Shown: positions 33,024 through 43,512, numbered from the stretch's first letter. The stretch is DNA of 64,000 nucleotides from Photobacterium profundum (GCF_003026285.1 NZ_PYOD01000002.1:434001-498000); one strand, 5' to 3'. A program made the numbers and translations. Notes: generated by a model not told the origin, from the letters alone.

Positions 33024-33166
33024 TGTAGCTACAGCGCATGCGTGAGGATATAAAACATTTCATTTTACCGAGAAAAAGAAAACACCGAACGTTTCCACGT
33101 TCGGTGTTATATACCTTACCGTTATCCACTCAAATATAAACGCTAGTGCTTATCCGAATGGCATTA
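33024..33166 (+). mobile_element. 3' end remnant of an IS4-family insertion sequence
   Basis: The plus strand reads LQRMREDIKHFILPRKRKHR, the C-terminal motif of IS4-type transposases; the tail YPLKYKR and TAG is found in another frame, so the gene is frameshifted as well as truncated. It ends with CTTATCCGAATGGCATTA, shared with the 44.6 kb remnant and probably the IS terminal repeat. Confidence 0.75.
33081..33108 (-). terminator. terminator provided by IS remnant, downstream of the mel operon
   Basis: AACACCGAACGT-TTCC-ACGTTCGGTGTT, perfect 12-bp stem. On the minus strand it is followed by TTCTTTTTC. It lies 148 nt after the stop of the glycosidase-like gene and is the first strong terminator for that operon. 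In the 44.6 kb IS copy the left arm is deleted. Confidence 0.75.
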
Positions 33167-33255
33167 CCCTACAATGACGTGTCAATAATCAGAGGAAATC
33201 AGTATAGATAAGCAGATACCTACTGAAGTCTAAAGGGGTACTCTAGGCTTTTTTT

Positions 33256-35514
33256 CTAGCGTTCAACAACCCGTGTTACATTGCTTCCAACAGGGATTTC
33301 TACATAACTTACGGTTTGACCATTTACAGATTTATGCTCAGCAGACATCGATACACCATCGACATTTAGCACCGCATAGTTACCGTAAAACCAAGCTTGC
33401 CAGTTCAGTGTTTTCTCTGATGTGTTAGTGAGCGTCGTTTTGGTTAATCCATCATGACGTATGGTGAGCTCATGCTCTCCCATTGGCAGATAATCTACCG
33501 ACAGCCAATCGATATCTGTTGTTAGGTGAGAAGCAGTAACAACCGCATTGTTTGCCGCATCCGGTTTAATACCCATTAACCCTTCGACGGTATTTGATAT
33601 GAAGGTAAAAGAAATTTCCGGGTAATCACCATTAGTACCTTGAGTCGGACGTTCATGGGGCAAATCTTTCTTATCCATGATGTATTGCATCCACTTCCAA
33701 GCTTCCTCATTGCGGTTATACGGGAAGTATGTTTCTGGAATGTAGGTATAAGCTTCAATATTATTAGGAGCTTCTGGAGTTGTACCAATACCATCACCTA
33801 GGTTCTGTGAGATAAAATCCAAATAATTGTTATTTCGCTCGCCCGGCTCGGTAATCAGTTTCATTGGCATAAACCAGCTATTTTCCTTACCAAAGTCGTT
33901 CAAACGTAAACCGTCTTTTTGAACAATATTGACGTAGTTAGCCAATGGTTTATCTGGATCGGCAATGCTCCAATCTTGATTGAAAAAGTCTTTGAGTTTC
34001 TGAGCTTTCTCCTGCCACAGTTTGGCATCACTGTAGTCACCACGCGCTTCAAGCATCGCTGCATACGCAACAGTCGCTTGATATTGTGATCCTATACCGT
34101 CACCAGCTTCAATCGGGAATTCCCCGCGTTCATTATAAGTTGCCGAGCCTTCAAAAATACCACCGTAACCCTCGGCAATACCGTTAGGATCCTGCAAGTC
34201 ATGCAAGGTTATATAATCAGTTAACACTTTGGTGTAGAAACGCCAAAGATCTTCATCTTCGATATAACGTTTATCGCCAGTCCATTGATATTGCTCGTAG
34301 GCTTTTTCTAAAAACTCGAACTGAGCGGGTACTTCACGCACAAACCAGTCGTCGTCTTTATAGTCAATGGTATGCGGTGAACCATCAAAGTTAACGGCCC
34401 ACAAGGTGTACCATTTTCTTGATTCCGTTGAATGGCGCGCAAAGGTTTTGAACATTGAAAAGTTTTCGTTATCCAGCCCTGCCAGCTTGGCACCCGCAGC
34501 CTGATGAAGAAAATCACGCGAGTAAAATGCGGTACGATCAAAGTAACCCGCCCAGTAAGAAGGGATATAATCGGCGGTTCCGCTGCCGTCATTATTGTTT
34601 TCATCTCGATTGACTAAATCGTGCTTACCTGTCATCACGAACTGGCGGGTTTTATCAATCGCCCATTCGAATGATGCTTCAAGTTTTTGGTTTGAAGAGG
34701 TTACGGTCACTTCTTTTTCTTTCTCTACAGCAGTTGCTACCCACTGTTCTATACGGCCTTTTTCATCAGTCAAAGTAATAGTCACTGGCTGACTAAAATC
34801 CACAACATCACCAGTGCGAAGCGATGCTGAAGTACCAGATGAAACCGTAATATCCCCTATCTGCACATTTTCTAAATCACTGCCAAATGGCAGATGAAAC
34901 TCAATGGTTTTGCTGTTTTTATTGATAGCAGTTAAACCAGATTGTTCTGCCACATTGAAACCAATCACTTGGTTAAACGCTGGCGCTTTATTCTTAGGAC
35001 TTTTACTCAACGTGACATTATCAACACTCACACTGCCTTTGTCTGAACCAGTAAAGAAAACGTTTAACTGCTCACCTTGTTCAAGTGGGATATGTTTAAG
35101 TGCTGTGCGTTTGTATTTTTTGCTTTTTTTAATTTCGGTACTGACTAAAACCTCGTTCGCCATATTAGTCAAAGATAGAATCGCATCGTTGCTTGGGCTA
35201 ATGATATAAGCAGATAAATCGTAATAACCTGTTTCTGGGATCGTCACCATTTGGCTAATACTATGGCTAGAACCAGTGGCGATTCTTCCCCGATAACGGC
35301 CTACATATGCGTTATCATCTTTAAAATTTGCAAACCAGTAGCTCCAACCCAACCCTTTGTTTTCAAATGCAGGGTTCGTCAATAAGTTTTCAATCGTCGG
35401 CTTTTTATACGCCACTTCAGCCGCGTTCATGCTGCCGCTAGCCTGTAACGCAAAAGCGCTACTCGATAATACAAGTGTACCGGCAATAACTGGTACGAGT
35501 AGTTTTAGGTTCAT
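33256..35514 (-). CDS. secreted glycosidase-like protein of the mel cluster
   Basis: 752 residues. Signal peptide (MNLKLLVPVIAGTLVLSSSAFA); N-terminal ~45-175 a carbohydrate-binding-module-like beta-sandwich (LLTNPAFENKGLGWSYWF, VSVDNVTLS); a small beta domain ~190-265; then an (alpha/alpha)6-barrel-like catalytic region ~280-640 (EFLEKAYEQYQWTGDKRYIE, GGIFEGSATYNERGEFPIEA, YAAMLEARGDYSDAKLW); C-terminal beta domain. This resembles six-hairpin glycosidases. Downstream of melAB, so it probably releases alpha-galactosyl sugars outside the cytoplasm. Exact GH family and catalytic acids not assigned. Confidence 0.75.
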   Translation of the reverse strand: MNLKLLVPVIAGTLVLSSSAFALQASGSMNAAEVAYKKPTIENLLTNPAFENKGLGWSYWFANFKDDNAYVGRYRGRIATGSSHSISQMVTIPETGYYDLSAYIISPSNDAILSLTNMANEVLVSTEIKKSKKYKRTALKHIPLEQGEQLNVFFTGSDKGSVSVDNVTLSKSPKNKAPAFNQVIGFNVAEQSGLTAINKNSKTIEFHLPFGSDLENVQIGDITVSSGTSASLRTGDVVDFSQPVTITLTDEKGRIEQWVATAVEKEKEVTVTSSNQKLEASFEWAIDKTRQFVMTGKHDLVNRDENNNDGSGTADYIPSYWAGYFDRTAFYSRDFLHQAAGAKLAGLDNENFSMFKTFARHSTESRKWYTLWAVNFDGSPHTIDYKDDDWFVREVPAQFEFLEKAYEQYQWTGDKRYIEDEDLWRFYTKVLTDYITLHDLQDPNGIAEGYGGIFEGSATYNERGEFPIEAGDGIGSQYQATVAYAAMLEARGDYSDAKLWQEKAQKLKDFFNQDWSIADPDKPLANYVNIVQKDGLRLNDFGKENSWFMPMKLITEPGERNNNYLDFISQNLGDGIGTTPEAPNNIEAYTYIPETYFPYNRNEEAWKWMQYIMDKKDLPHERPTQGTNGDYPEISFTFISNTVEGLMGIKPDAANNAVVTASHLTTDIDWLSVDYLPMGEHELTIRHDGLTKTTLTNTSEKTLNWQAWFYGNYAVLNVDGVSMSAEHKSVNGQTVSYVEIPVGSNVTRVVER

Positions 35515-35601
35515 TACTTCTCTTCCATTTGAATATGTCGTTATCAGATAAATTTATAATTAAATAAGCTGTTTTATAGTGGCTATTATTATTGTTTAAA
35601 T

Positions 35602-35621
35602 AGGCCATTAAATAATGGCCT
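35602..35621 (-). terminator. hairpin between melB and the glycosidase-like gene
   Basis: AGGCCATT-AAAT-AATGGCCT, 11 nt after the melB stop, no long T-run: attenuating rather than complete terminator. Confidence 0.55.
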
Positions 35622-35631
35622 TAGGGTTAGA

Positions 35632-37059
35632 TTAAACAGCTTGAATGGGTTTTCCTGTCTCAGATTGCTTACCATTTTCATCTGATTCAGTACTGATGTG
35701 ATCGTATTTTTCTGTCAGATGATTCTGAATTTTCTGATGGTATGCACCATTCAGTTTGTAGAAGCGGAAATAGATGAACAGTGCAATAGCGAAGAAGAAG
35801 CTTGGTAGCCCGATCATGACGCACTGCATACCAAAGATGGTATCGGCACTTTGCTCAACATTTGGCACATAATTTACAACAGTAAGGGCAATACCAATAA
35901 AGAATGCCGCAAACGCAGAGCCAGCTTTTACCACTAGCGTCTGAACAGAGTAAGCAATACTTTCACAACGGATCCCAAGCTTATATTCACCATAATCAAC
36001 GGTGTCAGCGACCATGATCACGTTCAGTACCCAGAATAACGCCGTACCAATTTGAAGTAGTACACCCGCAGTAGAGATTAATAGTATGCTTTGCTGATCG
36101 TACATACCGATGTAAATCAGAACGATACTGCCAATAATCGGAAAGCTTGATGCACACGCCCAAAGCACACGGCGAGAAAAAAGCTTCGCCAGTTTAGGAA
36201 ACAGCACTAGAGTAATAAGGTTCGCGATACCCGCATAGGCCATGTAGTACGGGAACAGATCTTCATTACCAACCACGTAGGTGAAATAGTACACCGCGAA
36301 CGCCATAATAATATTGGTCGCGAGATTGTACGATAACGCCATACACAACAAACTTGTAAGCTGGCTATTTTTGTAAATAAGCGCGAGCATTTTTTTCAGC
36401 GAAACTTTCTCTTCGGCTGCTGTGCTGTCTAGTTGATCGGTCGAGTAGCGTTCTTTTACATTGCGAAGGGTTATGAACGTCGATACTGCAAAACACACAA
36501 TCAACAATAAGGTAAAGACTTGGAAGCCGAAGCCTTTGTCATCGCCCCCCACATAGTTGATAAATGGCATCGCAATCGCTGCTGTCACAATCCACGCTAG
36601 GCTGGCAAAAAAACGCGGGTAAGGCACTAATTCTTCGCGTTCGCGCTTATCTAACGTCAAAGTCGGAACCAAAGACCAAAAAGGAATATCCATTAAGGTG
36701 TAAGTCATACCCCATAAAATGTAGGTTACTGCGACATAAGCAATAAGCCACGGACCTTCAATGTAGTGAGCACTAAACAGCATAAACAACACGACAGAGT
36801 TGGTGATGGTGCCGATAAGAATCCAGGGTTTGAATTTTCCCCAGCGAGTACGGGTGTTGTTAACCAACCACCCCATAATCGGATCATTCACTGCATCCCA
36901 GATTCGAGCCACTAAGAAAAGCGTTCCGACGACGCCAGCAGAAATACCCACAACATCGGTGTAGTAAAACATTAGGTACATATAAACGATGGTAATCGCA
37001 AAATCTTTACCAAACGCGCCAAATCCATAACTCAGCTTGGTGTTCATTGAAACACTCAT
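35632..37059 (-). CDS. melB: melibiose permease MelB (GPH family cation symporter)
   Basis: 475 residues, twelve membrane helices. The N-terminus is almost that of E. coli MelB ([16 protein letters not shown]), including the cation-site aspartates D55 and D59 in [12 protein letters not shown]. The [19 protein letters not shown] loop and [19 protein letters not shown] are also conserved. Imports melibiose and other galactosides with Na+, Li+ or H+. Second gene of melA-melB-glycosidase, separated from melA by 112 bp with a hairpin. Confidence 0.97.
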   Translation of the reverse strand: MSVSMNTKLSYGFGAFGKDFAITIVYMYLMFYYTDVVGISAGVVGTLFLVARIWDAVNDPIMGWLVNNTRTRWGKFKPWILIGTITNSVVLFMLFSAHYIEGPWLIAYVAVTYILWGMTYTLMDIPFWSLVPTLTLDKREREELVPYPRFFASLAWIVTAAIAMPFINYVGGDDKGFGFQVFTLLLIVCFAVSTFITLRNVKERYSTDQLDSTAAEEKVSLKKMLALIYKNSQLTSLLCMALSYNLATNIIMAFAVYYFTYVVGNEDLFPYYMAYAGIANLITLVLFPKLAKLFSRRVLWACASSFPIIGSIVLIYIGMYDQQSILLISTAGVLLQIGTALFWVLNVIMVADTVDYGEYKLGIRCESIAYSVQTLVVKAGSAFAAFFIGIALTVVNYVPNVEQSADTIFGMQCVMIGLPSFFFAIALFIYFRFYKLNGAYHQKIQNHLTEKYDHISTESDENGKQSETGKPIQAV

Positions 37060-37072
37060 TGTGGCTCCTTTA

Positions 37073-37092
37073 GCCCCCTCATTCGAGAGGGC
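37073..37092 (-). other. hairpin between melA and melB
   Basis: GCCCCCTC-ATTC-GAGAGGGC with one mismatch, directly upstream of the melB ribosome-binding site (AAGGAGCC); could modulate melB translation or mRNA stability. Confidence 0.45.
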
Positions 37093-37171
37093 ATCATTCC
37101 ATTTAGTTTCACGTTATTGGTTAGTTATATTCTTTATTTATATTGATTATTCTTTGTTGTTTTATTCGCTA

Positions 37172-38527
37172 TTAATGTTTGTGAACCCATGCAGGCAGCC
37201 AACCTTCATGTGCCTCAATAAGATCATCAACTAACGTATAAATCTCTTCTAGCCCTAATACTGCCGCAGTATGCGGATCCAGCATGGCAGCGTGATAAAT
37301 GCGATCTCGGTTTTCAGTTAAAATAGCTTCAGTCAGTAGCGTTTGAACATTAATATTGGTTTGCATTAATGCCGCTAGATGGCTTGGTAAGCGACCTACT
37401 TTCGTCGGTTGAATACCGTTAGCATCAACCAGACAGGCAACTTCCACACAGCATTCCTGTGGTAGGTTCTCAATCAGACCGTCATTTCTTACGTTGCCGT
37501 AAATCACGCTCGGCGTACCCGTCCAGATTGCATTCATAATCGTACTTGCGTACTCATGCGATTCTTTCACATCGATACTATCTGCGTTTTTAAACGCTTC
37601 CAGATCTTGTTTCCAATCAGCTATTTGCTCAACACAACGTTTCGGATACTCATCTAGTGGCACTTTATAACGTTCAATCAAATCAGGGCGATTTGGTTTA
37701 ATGAAGTACGGTGTATATTCAGAAAAATGCTCTGACGATTCAGTCACAAAGTAGCCCAGCTTTTTGAACATTTCATAACGAATGAGGTTTACGCAACGAC
37801 CGTTATGATGTTGGCCAGGTTTAGGTGCTTGACCATTTTCAAAGGCTGCCAGCAAATCAGGGTAAATATCTACATACTCACCTTGCGCGTTTTTCTTCTC
37901 TAATGTGAGGTAATAAGCCATATGGTTAATACCGGCACAGGTATAACGTAAATCGTTATAATCCAACTCTAAGTCGCGCGCTAATTCTTCAGCGGTACCT
38001 TGCACTGAATGGCACAGACCAACCTGCTTAATGTTTGGGTATTTTGCATACATCGCCCAAGTATTCATCGCCATCGGATTCACATAATTAAGCATGGTTG
38101 CATCTGGGCAAACCTCGGTCATGTCTTCACAGATCTGCCATAAATGAGGAATAGTACGTAATGAACGCATAATGCCACCAGGGCCTAAGGTATCAGCAAT
38201 AGTTTGCTCTAGACCGTGACGCTTACAGACCTCAAAATCAGTAACAGTACACGGCTCATAACCACCAATCTGAAATGCAACAACGACAAAATCGGCATCT
38301 TGCAGAGCATCTTTTTGATTCAGGTGACAGGTTATGTTGCCTGTTGCACCAGCAGATTCCATGAGCTTTCTAACGACAATCTGAGATTCTTCTAAACGAG
38401 TTTGGTCGATATCCATCAATGCGATATGAGCATGCTTCAGTGCTGGTTTATGAAAAACGTCGCCAAGAATGTTCTTAACGAAAATAGTCGAACCCGCACC
38501 GATGAAGGTGATTTGTGGAGTCTTCAT
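37172..38527 (-). CDS. melA: alpha-galactosidase MelA, glycoside hydrolase family 4
   Basis: 451 residues, the same length as E. coli MelA and near-identical motifs: NAD-binding ITFIGAGSTIF, ADFVVVAFQIGGYEPCTVTD, metal-binding GLCHSVQG and GINHMAYY. GH4 enzymes use NAD+ and Mn2+ in a redox-elimination mechanism. Cytoplasmic cleavage of melibiose into galactose and glucose. First gene of the operon, divergent from a MelR-type activator. Confidence 0.97.
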   Translation of the reverse strand: MKTPQITFIGAGSTIFVKNILGDVFHKPALKHAHIALMDIDQTRLEESQIVVRKLMESAGATGNITCHLNQKDALQDADFVVVAFQIGGYEPCTVTDFEVCKRHGLEQTIADTLGPGGIMRSLRTIPHLWQICEDMTEVCPDATMLNYVNPMAMNTWAMYAKYPNIKQVGLCHSVQGTAEELARDLELDYNDLRYTCAGINHMAYYLTLEKKNAQGEYVDIYPDLLAAFENGQAPKPGQHHNGRCVNLIRYEMFKKLGYFVTESSEHFSEYTPYFIKPNRPDLIERYKVPLDEYPKRCVEQIADWKQDLEAFKNADSIDVKESHEYASTIMNAIWTGTPSVIYGNVRNDGLIENLPQECCVEVACLVDANGIQPTKVGRLPSHLAALMQTNINVQTLLTEAILTENRDRIYHAAMLDPHTAAVLGLEEIYTLVDDLIEAHEGWLPAWVHKH

Positions 38528-38861
38528 GCGATTTATATCCTTAATCTCAATAAAACTAACGTAATGTGATGGTGAAACATTACACGCCTTCTATCACCTT
38601 AATCGTCTCGGTAAGTGCTATCACTGTCCTATTTGTTAAGATTTTCACTCCGTATTGGCAAAATATGAGAAAACAGGACAAAAATAGGTAATTAAGTGAG
38701 ATTCTTAAATATTTCGCTAGCATAACTCTTTCATTTTGTAACCTCTGTTCCGTATTTAGTTATTTATCAATGAGTAATAACTGAGGTATGACAAGGATCT
38801 TGGTTTCATTTCGATGGTTTTGGGACAATAGCTCAATTGTGCTATTTCCTAAGGAGCAGAC
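38528..38861. promoter_or_regulatory. divergent melA / melR control region
   Basis: 334 bp between divergent start codons. A GTAATGT-9nt-ACATTAC inverted repeat lies at 38561-38583, about 35 bp upstream of melA. MelR and CRP sites are expected by analogy with E. coli melRAB but were not identified with confidence. Confidence 0.5.
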
Positions 38862-39869
38862 ATGAAGCCACGTGACAAAGATGCGATGTTGGTAACCCCT
38901 CAAAAAAATTATTCGTCGGAAAGTGTCTCTGTCAGCCCTTTATCACTCTATTCTTCACACGAGAAAATTGATGTCGAATTAAGACCACCTCACGATATGC
39001 CAGGCTACCACTGGCACGGGCAGATTGAAGTCAACATTCCGTTTGGTGGTGATGTGGAATACATTATTAATGGCAGTCCGGTTGTATTAAAGAATGGTCA
39101 CATTGGATTATTTTGGGCTTCTGTTCCGCACCGACTTACAAATCCTGGTGATAGCCATAATATGGGGATTATCAATATCCCTATCCATCATTTCTTATCA
39201 TGGCCATTAAACAGAGAGTTAGTTAATCAGATCACCCACGGAGCAGTATTACAATCGACGGCACCATCTTTGGTGTGTGAATTTGAAATTGCCCGTTGGG
39301 AAGCGGAATCAACACACGTAGCAGAAAGTCGCCAACAATTGGCTTCCGATGAAATAGGTCTGATGCTGAAACGAGTTTGTCTCGATGGTTGGTCTCAAAT
39401 GTTAACCAGCCGCACAGATAAAACAATCCAGAATGGGCTTTCGAAACATTCACAATTTTACGTTAGCCAGATGCTGGAATACATTGCCAGCCACCACGAC
39501 ACTCCACTGACGGTAAAACAGATTGCGGATCACGTCGGACTGCATGCCAATTATGCAATGGGGATTTTTCAGCGCATGATGCAGCTCACGATAAAACAGT
39601 ACATAACAGCCATGCGAATCAACCATGCACGTGCCTTACTAAGCGATACAGAACGCACCATTCTTGATATCTCGTTGACGGTTGGGTTTAACTCTAGCAG
39701 CCGATTTTATCAAACATTCCAAAGCTATCTAGGCATAACGCCCACGCAGTATCGGAAACTGAGCCGTGACGATCACCGATGGGCATTACAAGGCAGCAGC
39801 CCCATTCACCAATTAGAGAAAGGCGCATGTGATGGGAAAAGACCAGTTGCCGTCACTAAAGCAAAGTAA
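38862..39869 (+). CDS. melR: AraC-family activator, MelR-like
   Basis: 335 residues, ~30 longer than E. coli MelR at both ends. Cupin-type melibiose-binding domain (PGYHWHGQIEVNIPF, GHIGLFWASVPHRLTNPG) and C-terminal double HTH (VKQIADHVGLHANYAMGIFQ, ILDISLTVGFNSSSRFYQTF). AAGGAG eight nt before the ATG. Divergent from melA-melB-glycosidase, which it should activate when melibiose is present. Confidence 0.9.
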   Translation: MKPRDKDAMLVTPQKNYSSESVSVSPLSLYSSHEKIDVELRPPHDMPGYHWHGQIEVNIPFGGDVEYIINGSPVVLKNGHIGLFWASVPHRLTNPGDSHNMGIINIPIHHFLSWPLNRELVNQITHGAVLQSTAPSLVCEFEIARWEAESTHVAESRQQLASDEIGLMLKRVCLDGWSQMLTSRTDKTIQNGLSKHSQFYVSQMLEYIASHHDTPLTVKQIADHVGLHANYAMGIFQRMMQLTIKQYITAMRINHARALLSDTERTILDISLTVGFNSSSRFYQTFQSYLGITPTQYRKLSRDDHRWALQGSSPIHQLEKGACDGKRPVAVTKAK

Positions 39870-40050
39870 TAAAAAACGACGCTATCTCGATTTTTACGCC
39901 ATTCTGGATTGATATTGCACAACGCTTTACCTTCAGTGTCGTACATTAGATAATCAACTTCATGCTTTTACACATTCAAATACAGCGCTGCAATCTTGCG
40001 TTACATTCTGCTAGCTGACAATCACACGCTTTTATTGGACACTCCATTTT

Positions 40051-41904
40051 ATGTACAAACGCTTTGAAAAACTGACCTCAGCTTTTCCTAAACAGGATCC
40101 TGAACAGCCACCAGCAAGTCTGTTCGCTTTTTGCCGCCACTACACCAAAGGGTTTGAACTCCCACTCATTGCGATGTCATTACTCAGCGCTGTTATCGCA
40201 GTGATAGAAGTGTCTCTATTTGGTTTTATGGGACAACTGGTCGATTGGCTAACGCAGCATAATCCCGACACTTTTATTGCCGAAGAAGGTGGACAGCTCA
40301 TTGTAATGAGCCTAGTCGTGCTGATTGTCGTACCCACATTGGTTTTTCTTCATTCATTATTATTGCATCAAACATTATTGGGTAACTACCCAATGGCTAT
40401 TCGTTGGTTAGCACACCGCTACCTGCTAAAACAAAGCGTGTCATTTTATCAAAATGATTTTGCTGGTCGGATTGCCACTAAAGTCATGCAAACGTCATTA
40501 TCGGTACGAGAAACGGTAATGAAGTTACTGGATGTATTGGTCTATATCACAGTGTATTTCACTGCGATGGTGGTGCTGATTGCCCAATCTGATTATCGTT
40601 TAATGATACCAATGCTGTTGTGGCTTGCGGCTTATGTAGGTATTCAGCTCTATTTCGTACCCAAGCTAAAGGCAGTTTCAACCGAACAGGCTGATGCTCG
40701 TTCTACTATGACAGGACGCATTGTCGACAGCTATACCAATATTCAAACCGTTAAATTATTTTCACATACTGATCGTGAAACCGAATACGCAGAACAAGGG
40801 ATGAAAGGCTTTCTTGACACTGTACATCGCCAAATGCGCCTCGTTACAGGGTTAAATATCAGTGTAGAGATCATTAACTACCTGCTTGTGTTCTCTATTG
40901 CTGGTCTTGCTATTTGGCTATGGACTATCTCTGCCGTCACTATTGGGGCGATCGCTGTCGCTGTAAGTTTGGCATTACGTATCAATGGTATGTCTAAATG
41001 GATTATGTGGGAGATTGGTGGTCTGTTTGAAAATATCGGCACTGTCATTGATGGTATGCGTACGTTATCTAAGCCTGTTGATATTACCGATAAAAAAGAC
41101 GCACCAATACTTACTGTAAACAATGGCGGTATTCACTTTGACGATGTTAATTTCCATTACGGTGAAAAATCAGGGGTGATTGAAAAGCTGAACCTCAATA
41201 TTAAACCGGGCGAAAAAGTAGGATTAGTCGGACGCTCTGGCGCAGGTAAATCCACCATGGTTAACCTGTTAATGCGCTTTCACGATGTCGAATCTGGCTC
41301 TATCAGTATTGATGGTCAAAACATTGCACACGTGACGCAAGATTCACTCCGCGCACAAATTGGCATGGTCACGCAAGATACATCATTGTTGCACCGCTCT
41401 ATTCGTGAAAACATTATGTATGGTAACCCTAATGCAACGGAAGAACAGTTACTCGCGGCAACCAAACAAGCCCATGCGCATGAGTTTATTGGCTCGCTAT
41501 CAGACCCATACGGTAATACTGGGTATGATGCTCAAGTAGGTGAACGTGGTGTGAAGCTTTCAGGTGGTCAACGCCAACGTATTGCGATCTCTCGAGTACT
41601 ATTGAAGAACGCCCCTATCCTACTGCTAGATGAAGCAACCTCAGCATTAGATTCAGAAGTTGAAGCTGCCATTCAAGAAAGTCTGTATGAACTGATGCAA
41701 GGTAAAACCGTGATTGCCATTGCCCACCGTTTATCAACCATTGCAGCAATGGACCGTCTAATTGTACTCGATAAAGGTGAAATTGCAGAGCAAGGGTCAC
41801 ATCAAGAACTGATTGCTCAAAAAGGTATTTATGCACAATTATGGGCGCATCAAACTGGTGGTTTTATTGGTGATGAGACTTCCAATTTAAAAACAACAGC
41901 ATAG
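40051..41904 (+). CDS. ABC exporter, fused permease-ATPase (MsbA/multidrug type)
   Basis: 617 residues. Six-helix type IV permease domain (~35-330), then ATPase with Walker A GRSGAGKST, signature LSGGQRQRIAISR, Walker B ILLLDEAT and H-loop AIAHR. Half-transporter working as a homodimer exporting lipids, drugs or peptides. Follows melR by 181 bp on the same strand, probably as an independent unit. Similar proteins are annotated as multidrug exporters; substrate unknown. Confidence 0.9.
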   Translation: MYKRFEKLTSAFPKQDPEQPPASLFAFCRHYTKGFELPLIAMSLLSAVIAVIEVSLFGFMGQLVDWLTQHNPDTFIAEEGGQLIVMSLVVLIVVPTLVFLHSLLLHQTLLGNYPMAIRWLAHRYLLKQSVSFYQNDFAGRIATKVMQTSLSVRETVMKLLDVLVYITVYFTAMVVLIAQSDYRLMIPMLLWLAAYVGIQLYFVPKLKAVSTEQADARSTMTGRIVDSYTNIQTVKLFSHTDRETEYAEQGMKGFLDTVHRQMRLVTGLNISVEIINYLLVFSIAGLAIWLWTISAVTIGAIAVAVSLALRINGMSKWIMWEIGGLFENIGTVIDGMRTLSKPVDITDKKDAPILTVNNGGIHFDDVNFHYGEKSGVIEKLNLNIKPGEKVGLVGRSGAGKSTMVNLLMRFHDVESGSISIDGQNIAHVTQDSLRAQIGMVTQDTSLLHRSIRENIMYGNPNATEEQLLAATKQAHAHEFIGSLSDPYGNTGYDAQVGERGVKLSGGQRQRIAISRVLLKNAPILLLDEATSALDSEVEAAIQESLYELMQGKTVIAIAHRLSTIAAMDRLIVLDKGEIAEQGSHQELIAQKGIYAQLWAHQTGGFIGDETSNLKTTA

Positions 41905-41908
41905 AAAT

Positions 41909-42036
41909 ACTTCACCAAGACAATGGCGATAAAATGGCGACAGATGAAAATGTATTATCTACAAGCTAGCCCTCAGAATGAACTAGTTCATGGCGACTAG
42001 TTTTGAAGGCTAAGTGCTATTACGTCTTGGTGAAGT
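41909..42036. repeat. 128-bp element bounded by 13-bp perfect inverted repeats
   Basis: ACTTCACCAAGAC at the left end, GTCTTGGTGAAGT at the right. Inside are a perfect TGAACTAGTTCA palindrome and further partly complementary flanks (TAGCCCTCA / TTTGAAGGCTA). Directly after the ABC exporter stop. Either a miniature inverted-repeat element or a large transcript-end structure. No target-site duplication was obvious. Confidence 0.6.
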
Positions 42037-42383
42037 TCTTTGGTTACTTCATTCTTATCAAGCTCTTTCTTGTATGACATCGAAGCGAAAGTGTTACGAA
42101 GATAATCAATTACATAAATATCATACCTTAGAACACTCACCATCAAAAATAGATTTAAAATCATAATGTTACAACATAAACACTAAGAATATGGTGGCAC
42201 AATAACATCAGAGTATTCGGTACTTCTACGGAAAACTTAGCCTTAGACCTAACACTTAGCCGCCTGTCATTGCTGAGATCGCTTAACTCTTAATGCTTTT
42301 GTATTTAGGCTTTCCCGCCTCTGGATCGTGGTGTTTTTGCGCTTTCAGAAAAAGCGTGCAAGAGAATTTTTCTCGAAATTTCC
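42037..42383. other. gap between the inverted-repeat element and the LysR gene
   Basis: No gene seen. A CGCTTT-CAGAA-AAAGCG hairpin at 42340-42356 lies just beyond the LysR stop and may help end its transcript. Confidence 0.35.
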
Positions 42384-43280
42384 CTAAACAGATGTCTTTC
42401 CTAACCGTTGGCTGGTGCTGGCTAGTCGCAAGCATTCTGCTATTTTAGTTAGTATTGGTTCGTCTATCATTGGTGAATTAATCATATTCATATTGAGCAC
42501 TAAATTACTTTTTAAAATACTTGAAGATACCTCTTGGATTTTGCAAGCATCAAACATTGATTCTGGTAACAGCGATATGGCGAAACCGGAATGAACGGCG
42601 GTGGCGACATTTTCGAGTATTGAACTGCTAAATACCTGACGATATGAGATATTGGCTTTTTTCAATCCACTGATGCATAAATCGCTAACGATGCAGTTAT
42701 CATCATAAATGGCGACGGGTACTTCTTTCAGTTCTTTCAAATTGATATGGGTAGAGGCAGACCATATCAATCGCTCACTCCAGAGCAATAGATCGTCGGT
42801 GTAGTCTGCTTCCCCTGCAACAATAGCAATATCCAATTCGCCAGCTTCCAGCTTCTCTCGTAAGTTTCTACTACGGTCACAGACTATTCTCGCTTCAAGG
42901 TTTGGAATCTCGCGGGTCAATACTGGCATAAAGTAATTTAAAAAATCTTGGGCATAGTCCGTCGGAACGCCAAAATTGAACTGACCGGACAGGTCTCGCT
43001 CATTTAATGCCGAAAAGGTTGCGTTATTGAGTTTCAGAAACTGTTCGCTATAACCGAGTAAGGTTTCTCCGGCATCGGTTAATTGTATCCCCCGGTTGCT
43101 GCGTTCCATCAGTGTGCAACCAACTAATTCCTCTAGTCTCTTCATCTGCATACTAACAGCTGCTTGAGAGCGGAAAATGGCTTCAGCTGCTTTCTTTAAT
43201 TCTCCGGTCTTAGCGACCATGACAAAGGTACGCAATAACTCAAGATCGAGCAATAGATCTATTTTCAACCTTTTATCCAT
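42384..43280 (-). CDS. LysR-family regulator divergent from a dehydrogenase
   Basis: 298 residues from MDKRLKIDLLL (ATG 43280). The frame extends upstream for 80 codons to 43520 but those overlap the divergent gene's start and lack LysR similarity. HTH: LRTFVMVAKTGELKKAAEAI, RSQAAVSMQMKRLEEL. Effector domain from ~95. Probably controls the neighbouring MDR dehydrogenase. Confidence 0.88.
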   Translation of the reverse strand: MDKRLKIDLLLDLELLRTFVMVAKTGELKKAAEAIFRSQAAVSMQMKRLEELVGCTLMERSNRGIQLTDAGETLLGYSEQFLKLNNATFSALNERDLSGQFNFGVPTDYAQDFLNYFMPVLTREIPNLEARIVCDRSRNLREKLEAGELDIAIVAGEADYTDDLLLWSERLIWSASTHINLKELKEVPVAIYDDNCIVSDLCISGLKKANISYRQVFSSSILENVATAVHSGFAISLLPESMFDACKIQEVSSSILKSNLVLNMNMINSPMIDEPILTKIAECLRLASTSQRLGKTSV

Positions 43281-43512
43281 CTCTGCTATCTCTTCTGCTT
43301 TATAAATTAGACACTTACGGTTCAGTTCATAAATTCTGAACTGAAGGTTAACTATTATTCGTTTGGTTGAAGTATACGTTTTTTTTATAGTTATAGGTAG
43401 TTGAGCTGTTCCGGCTTTCAAGCGCTGATACGTGAAGAAAGGGTTGGAGTTGGAATAGCAATATGTAAACAAGTTTTTGTCGTTCAATGAGATCGAAGAG
43501 AGTGGTATTACA

